Assembly: GCA_030490835.1 (NCBI GenBank)
Contig: CM059971.1
Span: 74,480,224 to 74,544,223 of the forward strand
Direction: 5' to 3'
Origin: Annona cherimola
Taxonomy: Eukaryota > Streptophyta > Magnoliopsida > Magnoliales > Annonaceae
DNA length: 64,000 nucleotides
The notes beneath the pieces were generated by a model that did no database searches, had not been told where the DNA came from, and worked only from the letters and a program-made list of their open reading frames with translations. The position numbers were made by a program, and so were the translations under genes. Positions 12,618 to 24,112 of the stretch are shown here, one piece after another; position 1 is the first letter of the stretch; each line of letters begins with the position of its first letter.

Positions 12618-12892
12618 CAAGTATGTTTGAGAATAGATAAAACTTTTGATGAAAAGTTTTAGAAAGAAAAATTGTAATAATGTGATATAATAGGAATAAT
12701 GATTATGAATAAAGAGGATAAAATTAAAATAGATAGGTTAGTTATATGGGTAGTTGTGTAAAAATAATTGAAAAGTAGAGTTGTTGTATAGGAAAATGTA
12801 AAAAATAATTTAAAATATGGTAGTTGTGGAGAGTGAAGTTTTAGATTGAAAAGTTTTAACTTGACATTTTATACCCATTGCCAAACACACCC
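12618..12892 (+). mobile_element. MITE family A, forward copy
   Basis: It starts AAGTATGTTTGAG, ends ATTGCCAAACACACCC and is followed by TTTA. The interior is close to the family consensus. Together with the previous copy it forms an inverted pair that could fold on itself. Confidence 0.65.
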
Positions 12893-13159
12893 TTTATATT
12901 ACAATAATCTCAACCATCTCAACCATTGTTTTTACAATTAGGCCCATGAGCTACTCTAAACAATTCTATAATCATATACAATTTCTGTATTTTACCTCGA
13001 ACCATTTTTCTATACGACCTACTGTGGACGCTCCCATCCAATGGGGAGAAGACACCACACTATTGTTGTTGTCGTATTTCGGATCTACCGCAATACGCTT
13101 GGTTAAACTACGAGTTACCACGATGCCAGCTGGCACCTCCAAGTTGGTAACACTATAAG

Positions 13160-13435
13160 TTAGCAAAGAGCTGATTAGCGTTCGAACAAAAATGATACCA
13201 TAGTCTTTCTATTTAAATGGAGGTTTCCATTGCTAAGTTAAATTAATGGGAAAGTGGTGTTGTCTTATTCTTAGAAAGATAGAAAAAATTGTGGGAATGT
13301 CAAATAAAGATTTTGTAAGAATATCTCAATGTTTAATTGTAATAAAAATTGAGATGAATGTAAAATATATACCAATGAAAAATTATGAGAAATAAGTCTT
13401 TGTAGTGTATGCATAGTCATTTTTTAATCTGCCAG
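13160..13435. other. Intergenic, nothing recognised
   Basis: No ORF, repeat or RNA-gene signature that I could support. Confidence 0.3.
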
Positions 13436-13439
13436 AGCC

Positions 13440-13540
13440 ATTACTCAATAGCATTTTGCTGGACGTGGGAAACGAATCCCGGATGCCTGGCATAAGCATC
13501 CGCATGTGAAACTAACTGCTCTATGGTAGGTTCACTATGC
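13440..13540 (-). mobile_element. tRNA-derived SINE fragment
   Basis: On the minus strand a box-A-like block (TAGAGCAGTTAGTTTCAC) is followed by a box-B-like block (GGGATTCGTTTCCC), with tRNA-like spacing. No cloverleaf with a paired acceptor stem closes, and there is no clear poly(A) tail or target duplication. A truncated SINE is therefore more likely than a tRNA gene. Confidence 0.4.
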
Positions 13541-13678
13541 ATAGTTGGTTTTAACTACTTGTTTTATATGATTTCACATTTTAAACTATTATATTTTATT
13601 TTTTCTATTATTACTCATATATTTATTTTTTATTGTATATATTCAATCATTTTTATGTCTTTCTGTGTAATTGCTTTA

Positions 13679-13905
13679 CAAGTGCGTTTATTTAGAGAAT
13701 AATTGAAGGGAAAAGAATTGAAAAGGTAAAGTAGAATTATTTATAAAAAAATAAATAAGATAATTGTGTGAAAATATATAAAAAATAATTTAAAAGAAAT
13801 AAAAAATGATTGGAATTTATAGGTAAAAATAAAAAATAAGATAGTTAAGTGTTGACTTTTGAACCTCATTCCCTTCTCTTCTATTCTCCTACAAACAAAT
13901 ACACC
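13679..13905. mobile_element. Tourist-like MITE, different family
   Basis: The 227-bp element has imperfect inverted ends (AAGTGCGTTTATTTAGAGAA against the complement of TTCTCCTACAAACAAATACACC). TTA flanks both sides (13676-13678 and 13906-13908). The interior is AT-rich and non-coding. Confidence 0.6.
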
Positions 13906-14360
13906 TTATATTTATTCTATTTACTCCTAGTTACTATCCTTATCATAATGGCCCCATTATAACAAAGCATATTTTTTTGGCTGCTAAGGGACACGTGGAA
14001 TAAAACCTCTTTAATATCTGACAATCTTCGCTGAATGAATACATGCTCTTGTCACGTTCACAAATAATGAGTATTCCATCCACTGCCCACCTAAATTGTC
14101 CACGATGGCAACTAACTCCGAGTTTGTTATAAAAGGAAGACTCCTAGTATTCTTAAGGGGGTCAAAAAAAGATCTTTGAAGAGAATCTATTATTTTGAAT
14201 AGTTTTACCCATTTTTCACTTCTAAAATATCTACAATCCCTCTCTCAATCTTATACTAGTGCAAGGATACCTTTTTATCCTCTACATCTATCCTATCACT
14301 CTTTCCTTTTTCAAAAAATTTTAGATAATTTGTGAATATACTTACATATTTTGGCTATAA

Positions 14361-16565
14361 TGTAATGTCTCGGGTATTAGTAACTATGTAAATTGATGAT
14401 AATATATATAATATAGTCTAAGAAGCTAGATAATAGTAACATTTTGATGAGTCAAAGGTTAAATATGTGAAAGATTACACGAGTTGTGCTAAATGTGTAA
14501 TTCTTGTTATTAAGAAACGAATTGCCGAATTTTGAAAAATAGCTTAATAGCAGCTTGGGATGGATTTGCATGTATTTATTAGATGATTTTGGATATGCGA
14601 AAACTTTTGATTTTATTAAATGACGAATATTTGAGTTCAACTCTCGTGTGGATTTTGGACCGAATTATTAAGAGTTGTTTCATTTGAAAATGTGTTCGGA
14701 CAAGGGCAAAATGTCTAGCATATTTGAAATGGAAATAGATGGTTATGCGTGATATTTGAATGGTAGACTTGGATGAACAACAGAAATGAGTCTAGTTATA
14801 TAATTAAGCCCGAAAAATTACGATAATGGAAATGATTAAGAATCATTGAAGGAAACCATGATTTACATGGGAATGATTCTAAATATGATTGAAATGTGTT
14901 TGTGATGCTCGACAATGAAATTGAGATGATGGTTTTGATGATCAAGTCAGTTGGGGCTAATGGTGAAAATTCAATAAGAAATAAACTTGATGGGAAAAAT
15001 TTTAGAAATGACATAGAATAAGATGGTTTATAGCATGGATGAGATGCTAAATATATGTGTGATATATGAGAATGGTTTTAAAGGGATTAAATGTAATAAA
15101 TGTGATTTAGGTCGATGAGATCCGTTGTGGAGGGAAAACGGCTAAAAAATTTAGTTAACGGGTCAAGTTTTGTATAAGATATATTTTGAGCAAATAAATG
15201 ACATAAATATGATATTATAATAATAAGAGAAATGTATAAATGATTGATTTGGTGTTAGAAATATTTTGACATATTATAACTACTTATTTTGTGAACGAGT
15301 AAAAGTTATTGATAAAACTGTGTAGTAAAATGTATGCTAAATTTTATGATAATGGAATTTTGAGCTAAAATTTTATGAAGAGATGATATTTGAAATTACA
15401 AATTCAATGCAAAAAGAATCATCTCAGTTAGAGTTGTCTATAGAAAGTGATGGGAAAGTGGTGCTAGATAGTTGAAATCGGGTGATTTATGGGCCCACGC
15501 AGGCCAACCCGTGTGAGATGCTATTTTAAGCGAGGAGGTTCCAAAACCACCTCATTTTCATTCCATTTTCTTCTCCTCTTTCTTCTAGGTGACCCTAGCT
15601 TACTACTCCCATAAAAATTCAACCTAAAAATGTTTGATTTCATGCGATTTTGCATCAAGCGAGTTTGATGGATTAAGAAAAAAGCTTGAAGCTTTAAAGA
15701 CTTTGGAGATTGTTAGGTAAAATCAATTTGAGGTAAGTAGATTATTTTATTTTGAAATAAATGATGCATTTGAATTGCAAATGTTGTGTTTTGATATTTT
15801 TTGTGGGCATCGACTTTTGTTGAATGATTTGGAAGAACTTATTAGATATTTTTGAGAGGTTGAAATTTAGGCGCTTTGGCTGAAATTTGAGTGAGTTGGG
15901 CATGATTTCCATATAATGTCTATGATATGTTTCATGAAATGCCTAAGTGAGGCTAAATGTGCCGAGAATGACGTATAAATGGGCATGAATTTATCATTCT
16001 TTTTATCGATTATACCTACTTACTGAGTTTACCCAACTTAAGTGTTTATTTTTGATATTTTAGTAGGACAGGCATTGCTAATACCTAGCTATGAGCTCGA
16101 GCTAGGTCATATTGATTCTAAATTGAGGCAGATTGTGGGAGTTGTAAGTTGTATAGTTTTGGATTCTAGTATTTGAAATTGATTCGTATGCGAGATATGT
16201 GTGTGTGTGTGTATTATATGATGAGTAATGAGTTGTATATCATATATTAAGATGTAGTTCATGGATGTATGGCCTATTGAGGTTTTATCAATGTGTTTGG
16301 GAATAGTAAAAGTATATTTTATTTTCACTGAGATGCGAATGATGGAAATAATTGTAGTTTAATCAGTTTTTACTATTATATGGCTAAATGATGAATTAGT
16401 TGTGGATATCTAGGATTGTCATATGTGAATCTTTATATTTATATGGTCTTTTCCTATCAAAATAATGGCAAATCGTGAAGAGATGCTTAGGAAGATATTG
16501 TTGGATCTTTGGTGTAGTAACTGCCGATCCAAGGCTATAGTCGACGGGGGGAAGGGGTGAGCACA
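14361..16565 (+). mobile_element. Solo LTR, gypsy-like, duplication TATAA
   Basis: The 2205-bp LTR starts TGTAATGTCTCGGG, ends GGGGTGAGCACA and is bounded by TATAA at 14356-14360 and 16566-16570. A leader-like stretch at about 15540-15600 (TTCTTCTCCTCTTTCTTCTAGG) and GAGGTAAGTAG at 15730 resemble the promoter, leader and splice-donor region of long plant gypsy LTRs. No internal domain is attached on either side, so this is a recombined solo LTR. The small ORFs within it are not genes. Confidence 0.85.
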
Positions 16566-16570
16566 TATAA

Positions 16571-17940
16571 TTACAAATATACCCATGATATTTCAAAAAT
16601 GACAAATAACCTCATATAGTTTGACACGATTGCAAGCATACCCATAACTCCTCTTTTCCATTAGTGCATAGTGAGTTGCTATTAGTGTTGTTCAAATCAT
16701 TTGTGCTATCATGAAAATATCCCTCTTTCAAGTCATCCATTACTTTTGATGCATGTGCATCTATGCACTTCAATGTTGAATCCACACATCTCCTTCATCA
16801 TGTGAATTTTGTTAGATTTGATGGGGTGGTATTGGATCCAACAAAGGCATCATTGGATTGGAAAACATCGGTAATGATTGGGTATGGGGAAAGATGTTAG
16901 ATTCCTTAGATGCTTTGCCATAATGATGGCATCACCATTAATGGAAAATTTGTTGGGTGGTCACTGGACTAATGATTGATTGGATGAATTATCAATTTCA
17001 CATGAATGAATTATAAATTTCATTCTAAACTTAGCAAGAACTAAATTCCAAGCACTCCAAATGCTAAAGATAACCAAGAATTCCATTGAGAATTATAAAT
17101 TCCACATGAATGAATCATCAATTTCATTCTAAATTTAACAAGAACAAAATTCCAAGCATAAAAAAATAAGAAAAAAGAATAGAAAGAATTGGAATTTGAT
17201 ATGTTGTGTCATCCCAAAACCAAAAGATAGACAAAATTCGCATGAAAATCAAGGCATTATCCTGACTTCAAAACCAACACAAGAAATTATCAAACAGTTG
17301 AATTACAGTAGGAGGAGAAATTTGGTGGTCTTGGAAGCCAGCAAATGTGAGAGGAAATTGTGTACTTAAGAGGTTGATGTTTTGTGGCTACAACATTAGG
17401 CAAAACTTGTCTTCCTTCATAGACAAGAATTAGCTTAGATGGAGGAGATGATATGCGACATGAGATGCTAATGGAGGATTAGGAGGAAGAGAGAGAGAGA
17501 GAGAGAGAGAGAGATAAAGAAAGAATTGTAGTAGTACAAGAAATGAGTAACCATTACATGGTAGCCAGCAAACGTCAGTTCTCATAGAGCACATTAGTAG
17601 TGGCATCTTAGCTAAAAATGGGGATTCATCAAATCTAGTTGGTCAAGAGGTTATGCACACAATCATGGTCACTAAGAGAATCGGAGAACCTTGTCAAAGA
17701 AGATTACTAGCTCTAAACTCTTTATTAGTAGCCACCAATGGGCTAGAAGTTTTAATAACAAGATACAAGCTAAGGGGAAGATGGAGCACGATTTTTGGTG
17801 CATTAGATGCATTGTAGATCTAATGGATGGCTTAAATCAGATTGAATGGCTGCTATTGCTGAATCTATAAAACCAGAGGTTGCCATGCTCTTAGAAAGAA
17901 ATCTTCACCAAAAAAAGGTCGGTCGTCTCTATGGTTTGCC
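16571..17940. other. Interior of the Mutator-like element
   Basis: This stretch holds the rest of the left inverted end (to about 16780), two copies of an AATTATCAATTTCACATGAATG-like block (about 16990 and 17090) and a (GA)n microsatellite at 17489-17513. No transposase or captured gene was recognised. Confidence 0.4.
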
Positions 17941-17941
17941 A

Positions 17942-19443
17942 TGAAAAATAGAGTTATCAACTCCTATTGTGCACTCATTTGGAATGCTAGTTTAAGATAA
18001 ACATGTTTATTTATATAGATTTTGCATTAGTTTTCATCATTTGTGTAATTCTTGCATCTAGTGTGGTTTTCATGCATTTTAGGTTGCATCTAGTTTAAAT
18101 TCATCTTATTTTAGTTGTTTTAATTTCATTTGATCATTTAAGAATGCATTTACTTATTTTTACTCTTTTGTTGTAGGAAAACAAGAGCAATTCCCATGTA
18201 ATTTCAAGCCAAAAAGAGGATGAAATAAGAAAAATCACATGAAGTTTTCAAAAGAGCAATGTTGTCTCCAGCTTGCCTAAGGTCGTGGCCACGGATTTGG
18301 AGGTCATGGTCATGAAGCTTACTACCTTAATAATTGCACTGTCATGCTATCCGACAGGTGGAGGCCGTGGCCATGGGTCTGGAGGCCACAACCATGAAGG
18401 TGATGCATGCAAAATCTCACAGTATGAAGCTCCAAATGAAATAGGGTATAAATATATCTTTTAAGGTTTCTTAAGCATGACTAAAGAGGACTCGTGACTA
18501 CTATGTTTAGGAGAGAAAAACCAAGAGCTTCAAGGAAGAAGAGAAGAGCAAGTGGAGAACAACTTGATTCCTGCAAATCTATTGAGTTTCATCTCCTCTT
18601 TTCAACTCTCTCTTTATTTTTGTTATTCTCCTTGTTGGAGATGATTATTAACTTAATTTTAATAAGAATTGAAGTCATGTTTTTAGGCTGAATCTACTTG
18701 TAGTAGGAGATATGGATGAATTGATATCATAAACTATATTTTTTTATTTTCTTGTGCTTAAATGAGAAAACGATTATGTTGTAGCTTATGTTGTTTGGGA
18801 CTACCCTTATATATCATGCTTAATGCGTTTACAATCTTTGAAACCTTGTAGATTGATTAAATATTCAGATTCATGCTTGGAAAAGTAGAATTTAAATGAA
18901 ATCCATATATAAGGCACATGTTTCCATCTACTTATTGTAGTTGCATGTTAATATGGATAGGGATATACCTATTAACCCTGTATAATCTTGATTAGGTTAT
19001 GTGATTATTAATCCTATTTTACTTGATTGCATGAGAATATAATAATTAACTAAAATTTGGTTAGGTTTGTATGCGTTAAAAGACATATAAATATAAATGA
19101 ACCTAGATTAGTAATCTTTGCATAACTAACTTAAATGAAACCAAAATGAGATATCTATGAGTCAATGAATTTATATCCCTACTTATCTTAATCATCTCAA
19201 AGCAATCTCAGCAGTATCCACTTCATTTTAATTATTTACTGCTTTAGTTAGTTTAGTTTGAATTGAGTTCTTTGAAAATAATTTTTATTTAATTGTCAAT
19301 TCGCTTAAGACAATTGAATTTTAAGATGCTAATCCGTTTAACACAATCCTTGTGAGAACAATATTGTACTCACTCTTTATTACTTGATCAGTACGGCTAC
19401 TTGCATTAAAATAAGCATTTTAATTAATATACGCAACTCATCA
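17942..19443 (+). mobile_element. Solo LTR, Ty3/gypsy (Athila/Tat type), duplication TGCCA
   Basis: The 1502-bp LTR starts TGAAAAATAGAG, ends ACGCAACTCATCA and is flanked by TGCCA at 17937-17941 and 19444-19448. A TATA box (TATAAATA, 18447-18454) precedes the putative transcript start. The late part, with ACAATCCTTGTGAGAACAAT near its end, resembles the ends of plant Athila/Tat LTRs. No primer-binding site or gag follows, so it is a solo LTR. Confidence 0.88.
18447..18454 (+). promoter_or_regulatory. TATA box of the solo LTR
   Basis: TATAAATA lies about 500 bp into the LTR, between the U3-like part and the R/U5-like part. Confidence 0.5.
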
Positions 19444-19962
19444 TGCCATTATTAGTTGTCTTTACGGCTTCTCCAAGAAAAGTTGGCCCTCTCTGATGGA
19501 TGTTGCTAGTGGTATAGACCTATAAATCAGCAGTAGTTATGGCTGCCTCTCGTTGCCACTCATGTTAAGAGGGAGATGATGGAGCATCGTTAGTGATGCA
19601 ACTTCTAGTCGAGCACATGCCATCATGTTTTATAGTGGGGATATTCTTGTTAATACGAAAGTGCTACAAACAACATTAAGAGTTACTCACTACCCCATGA
19701 TGGAAAGGGATACTATGATATGCTTGCAATTTGTGTTAAACTATACAGAGATTATTTGATATTTTTGAAACTGCATAAGTGTATTTTCAACAATAACTAA
19801 ATTATGAGGACATATTTGCAAATTGCCTAAATTTTTTCAACAAATTTTCCTCACTTATTTTTTAGCTTAGACCAAACTGACCTTAAGTGCTTCAATAACT
19901 TTATTTGTGGTGAATAAAAGAGAGGGGTTTTGCAGACCATTTTACAAATTGTCTCACTTAGG

Positions 19963-20172
19963 TTGTTTGGTAAAATGGAAAGGGATGGTACAAATATGAT
20001 GAGAACAAAGTCAGAATAAAGTGGGAGTGAATAGAGTTGTAAATGGAATGATGTAAGAAAAGAATTGAAAAACCAGGGTCAAAATAAGAAAAGTAAAATA
20101 AATGAATAATAAATGGCTTTGATTTTTTTCCTCCATGTTATCACACTCGCAGGTTACCAAAAATCTCCATAA
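19963..20172. mobile_element. Possible MITE
   Basis: GGTTGTTTGGTAAAATGG at the left and GGTTACCAAAAATCTCC at the right are imperfect inverted ends around ~210 bp of non-coding DNA. The target duplication is not clear. Confidence 0.35.
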
Positions 20173-20219
20173 TATGAGCTACATTTAGACTATGTTATTA
20201 ATATATATATATATATATT

Positions 20220-20620
20220 GCCAATGTACCTCTATAGCTTGACATGAATTATAATTATACCCTAACAAAGATTATATTCCATTTTAGAGAATTCTTATTA
20301 TACCCACAACTTTTAACTTTAATTCATGCCACTAAGGCTTGCCTCAGTGGTGACGACTTCATCCAAGCTAGGTGACTGGTTGTGTTCAATTCCTCCATAT
20401 TGTAAGGATTTACTTATCCACTGAGTGGTAATGGTATTATTTCGGTTCCTCTGTTACGAGGATTTGCATGTATTAATTTGTAATATCAGATGACTTATTA
20501 TGTATACTTACATTAAAAAAATTAACTTTAATTCCTAATACATCAACAATATTTTATAAATTCTTCTTATATCATAACGTTTGTATAAGATTTTCCTCAT
20601 TTCCATGCTGTCAGCAATCA
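20220..20620. mobile_element. Degraded inverted-repeat element fragment
   Basis: TTGCCAATGTACCTCTATAG followed by TTGACATGAATTATAATTAT resembles the ends of the Mutator-like element at 14313-19857. The fragment is interrupted by the SINE at 20326-20521. Confidence 0.3.
20326..20521 (+). mobile_element. tRNA-derived SINE with a 13-bp target duplication
   Basis: TTAACTTTAATTC occurs exactly at 20313-20325 and again at 20522-20534. The 196-bp insert starts with a box-A-like sequence (GCTTGCCTCAGTGGTGACG), then a box-B-like GGTTGTGTTCAATTCC, and ends in a short A-rich tail (CATTAAAAAAA). This is the structure of an RNA polymerase III SINE mobilised by a LINE. Confidence 0.8.
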
Positions 20621-20689
20621 GCATCCAGCCATTACATATTACTAAATGTCTAAAATGCCCAATGCCCATTCCATCGCATGCATGTACAC

Positions 20690-21546
20690 CAATTTAAGTT
20701 CGCCCGCTAGAGTACCAGAATTGGGCACTCCGTCAGTCCCAAATCGAGCTCCAGGCTTCTAGCCCGATCAAATCCACGGCTGCCGTTCAAGCCTCCACCA
20801 CCCCGAAATCCAACGTCGTCCAGTTCCTTTCTGGTCGGCGGCAACATCCAATCTGCTTTATAGCCGGTGAATCCAGAAGCTCCCCATCTCTGGCATCATA
20901 GGCGATAGCACCCATCTCATCTTCACCAAATCCGACGACACCGATCAATCTAAACCCACGACGACGAACCCAATCAACCCATCAGCCCCATGAAAAAAGT
21001 CGGCCATATCCAAACCGGTGGTGGTTTTGGCATGGCTTACGAGAGCCAGTGAACGAGGCATGGGTACTCTCCCCGCCATTGCCAACCTCTCCGCCTCTTC
21101 AGCAGCTCTTCGTTCACGCCGGCATCATCTCCGGCCTCATTCCGCCCAATCTAGGCAACCTACGCAAGCTCCTCTTCCTCTCCATCACCAACGACCTCCT
21201 CTCGGCCCATCTCCGACTCCATCTCTGCACGCTCGACCTTAGCTACCACCGCATCACCGGATCCCTGTCCTCCGCCAATCACGCGCTCCTCGGAAAGGCA
21301 CTGATCCTCGGCTCCAAGCGCCTCGTTGGGTCACTGCCTGTGATGCGGACTGCGGACCGGAGCCATCTCATTCCGCTTCTCTTGCTTACGGCGGGGAAAA
21401 GAGGGAAAGGTGGGTATCGTAAATTCTACGTTATGAATTTTATCTTTCAGTCCACTTATATCTACATATTTTATCTAAAAGTTCAGTTATACTCGTGCCG
21501 TTATGAATCTATTAATAAAGCCACTAGCACTCATGTAAAATGCTGA
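20690..21546 (+). pseudogene. Leucine-rich-repeat protein gene relic
   Basis: A GC-rich island in AT-rich flanks. The frame opening at 21049 reads 165 codons and shows plant extracellular LRR units: residues ~33-50 contain SGLIPPNLGNLRKLLFLSI, followed by LDLSYHRITGSL and LILGSKRLVGSL, i.e. the LxxLxLxxNxLxGxIP pattern. The repeats break off after ~100 residues and the frame ends in AT-rich sequence with no kinase or membrane segment. Upstream, 20690-21048 has coding-like composition but stops in every frame. The family is probably an LRR receptor-like or PGIP-like protein. It is either a decayed gene or a fragment carried by a transposon. Confidence 0.6.
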
Positions 21547-21783
21547 ATATTCCTAAGCCCTAATATAATTTAAGATTAATTTACTCAAAATTAAAAATTT
21601 ACGTTTAAATAATATATTATTTTATAGCTGTAGAAGTGCTAAATATAAAATCATAATTGTGGATGAATATTTTAGTCAATTTACTGGGACACTAATAGTT
21701 TCTTTAATATATATTTAATAGCGCGGATATAAGTGAAATTCTGGGTATAAGTAGAACTTTTGAAAATTTGCGTAAAATCCTGA
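21547..21783. other. Short intergenic spacer
   Basis: AT-rich, nothing recognised. It lies between the LRR relic and the hAT insertion. Confidence 0.3.
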
Positions 21784-21791
21784 GATTTAAG

Positions 21792-23202
21792 TAGGGGTGC
21801 AACTTGGTACCCGGGTCGGTCCGAACCCGCCCGACCCGACCCGGTATCAAAACCAAAAATGGGTTTTATTTTTAAGATTTTTTTCAAAATAGACCCGGTT
21901 TCAACCCGACCCGTAAAAACCCGAAACCAAAACCGGGTTCGCACCAACCCGGTCCGAAAACCCGACCCGGTCCGAACCCGATGTAGTTTATATAATTTTT
22001 TCATCAATTATACATGCTTTTTTGTAATATTAATATATATATATATACATGTTTTAGGCATTACTAACTCTAATTCAGACAAATCACATCTTTCTTCATT
22101 ATCAAAGCATACTTGAGGTAACTTAATTTCTAGGATGATTTTTTATAATTATTATCTTCTTATTATTAACAGTTGCATGTATTTTTTCGTCTCGGTTGAT
22201 GCATATTATTTTCAAATATGTAAATCGAGGAGGAAGAACTTGACATTAGAAATGTAGATGAAAATCAAGGGAGAAATTACTTGGAAGTCTTCGAATAGTT
22301 TTTTAGTTTTTTTGGAAACTTTGGAGACATGAACTCATTTGAAATTTGAATTTGTTTAAAAGTAGATATAAACTTATTTAAACTTGAGATTTGTTTATAT
22401 TGTCATTTTAAATTTGGATTGCACTTAAATTAGATTGGAATGTTGAACCATTATGCTTAATGTAGTTAGATTTAGTTACTTTGAATAACTGTTATGTGGA
22501 TTATATTTTAATTTGAGTCGGCATGATAAATCTATTTCATATTATGCTTTCTATTAGTACGAGAAATCTGTTAATTTGAATTTCAGATTGTAGTATAAAT
22601 TTGATTCATATTTTAAGTTTATTGGTATGACAAGTGGTCAATTTTTACTTTAGCAATTTGTATGATAAATATTCAGTTTGAATTCAATTTCAGCAATTTG
22701 TACGATAATGTTTAGTTTCAACTACAAAGTTGGTATGATATGTTCATTTTCTATTTTGTATACTTGAGTCATTTCCATTAGCTATTAAATAAAAATGACC
22801 AACTAGTCATAAAATTAACTAATTTGTCATTTATTTCTGTCTATAGGGTGTTGAAAAATTGCTTGCAGAGTTCATTCAAAGAATATTGTAGAATTTAGCA
22901 TGATGTTGCAGAATTCTTTGAAAGTATCTTGTAGAATTCAGCGTGAGGCTTGACTTCATAAACACATGTATGTATATTTCAATAATTTTCTTTTAAATTA
23001 CAACTGAATTTGGAAAAAAATAGTTTATTGGTAACCCGAATTCAAACCCGAAACCAAACCAAAACCAATGCGAACCCGACCCGAACCCGGTCCGAACCCG
23101 AATTACATTCTTAGGGTTTGGGTTTGGGTTTACTCCAACCCGGTTGGCTTAGGGTTTGGGTTCACTCAAACCCGGTATAACCCGACCCGAGTTGCACCCC
23201 TA
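21792..23202. mobile_element. Non-autonomous hAT element, 8-bp duplication GATTTAAG
   Basis: The 1411-bp element has inverted ends TAGGGGTGCAACTTGG and CCGAGTTGCACCCCTA and is flanked exactly by GATTTAAG at 21784-21791 and 23203-23210. Both are diagnostic of hAT transposons. The outer ~200 bp at each end are packed with AACCCG/CCCGACCCG-type motifs, the usual arrangement of transposase-binding subterminal repeats. The middle (about 22010-23030) is AT-rich and codes for nothing recognisable, so movement would need a transposase from elsewhere. Arg/Pro-rich open frames at the ends are artefacts of the repeats. Confidence 0.9.
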
Positions 23203-23210
23203 GATTTAAG

Positions 23211-24110
23211 TGGGATTTGCCTTTTTTGTGAATGTAACTTTCGAGGGTAAAATTGTTTTTTCACGGGTAGATAATGATGTTATTTGCGATGTAAGCATGT
23301 TAGAAATTTATAATTAAAGTATTGAGTATAAAAAGAATTAGTAAAATATTAAGACACTAGGGATAAATGTTACAGGCAGGAGAAAATTCTCCCCCATTTT
23401 ACTACAAAATTTCTAAATCGTGGATACGTCCACGTTGGTGCAATTTCCAAAATAACAGCAATGCTTATGGTTATAAGCATGTATGTAGCATTGAACATTT
23501 GCTAAAAATCATTCATGGCCGGCACATTTTCAAAAGTCTTAACTGCAAATCAACCGTGGGCCTCTTTTTTATAATATGAGAATTAATTTTTGGCATAATA
23601 AAATGGAATCTTAATGACGTAAGAATATATTTGGTAACGAGGAAAAATGGGGAAATTTTGTTGGAAAAAACTTTTAACAGGTGATTGAGATCTCTTTCTT
23701 AGAACCAACTGTTGTCTCCAGGCAACGATGACCATTTTTTGATGTTGTTTGTGCGTCAGTCTTGTTAGAGTGCCTTTCTGCCCTTGTTTTCAAAGACGGT
23801 CTAATGGGAAGTGATGGTGTGCCGGAGAACGAAATTCGTCCCGTTTTGGGCGATGGCTAGTCCGCAAATAATGTTGTGCCGATTCTAGAGAACGCGAATT
23901 AGGGCAGTTGCCCGTGCTTCCTCCATGTTGCATTCACACCTACCTTTTTTATCTTTATCATGTTTACTTTTAATTATTTTATTCTTTACAATTATGAACT
24001 ATATTTTCAATAAATTTTAATGCTTTCATATCTTACTTATTTATCTGTAGATATAAAAAATGAAAAAATGTATATATATTTTTCGAAATAAAGCATTTCA
24101 TTTCAGTGTA
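23211..24110. other. Intergenic with a GC-richer patch
   Basis: Mostly AT-rich. From 23690 to 23930 composition rises and one frame reads a stretch like LLECLSALVFKDGL, which might be a decayed exon, but I cannot assign a family. Confidence 0.3.
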
Positions 24111-24112
24111 AT

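Larger units (their letters stand above)
14313..19857. mobile_element. Mutator-like element with long inverted ends, split by two solo LTRs
   Basis: If the solo LTR at 14361-16565 is removed, sequence 14313-14360 joins 16571 onward. The joined sequence is the inverted counterpart of about 19600-19857: TTTAG..AATTTG..AATAT, then TATAGTTTGACACGATTGCA, then TAGTGAGT..CT..TAGTGTTGTT. The inverted ends are at least ~200 bp and moderately diverged. A second solo LTR (17942-19443) sits in the interior. Without both LTRs the element is about 1.8 kb. I see no transposase. Long inverted ends suggest Mutator-like, but the 9-bp duplication was not identified. Confidence 0.6.

Noticed and set aside
13440..13540. 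tRNA gene on the minus strand
   Set aside because: Box A and box B are visible but acceptor and anticodon stems do not close; listed as a SINE fragment.
21681..22116. Open frames on both strands with Arg/Pro/Thr-rich repeats near the left end of the hAT, and a similar frame at 23068-23250
   Set aside because: They are translations of the AACCCG subterminal repeats and start or stop outside the element.
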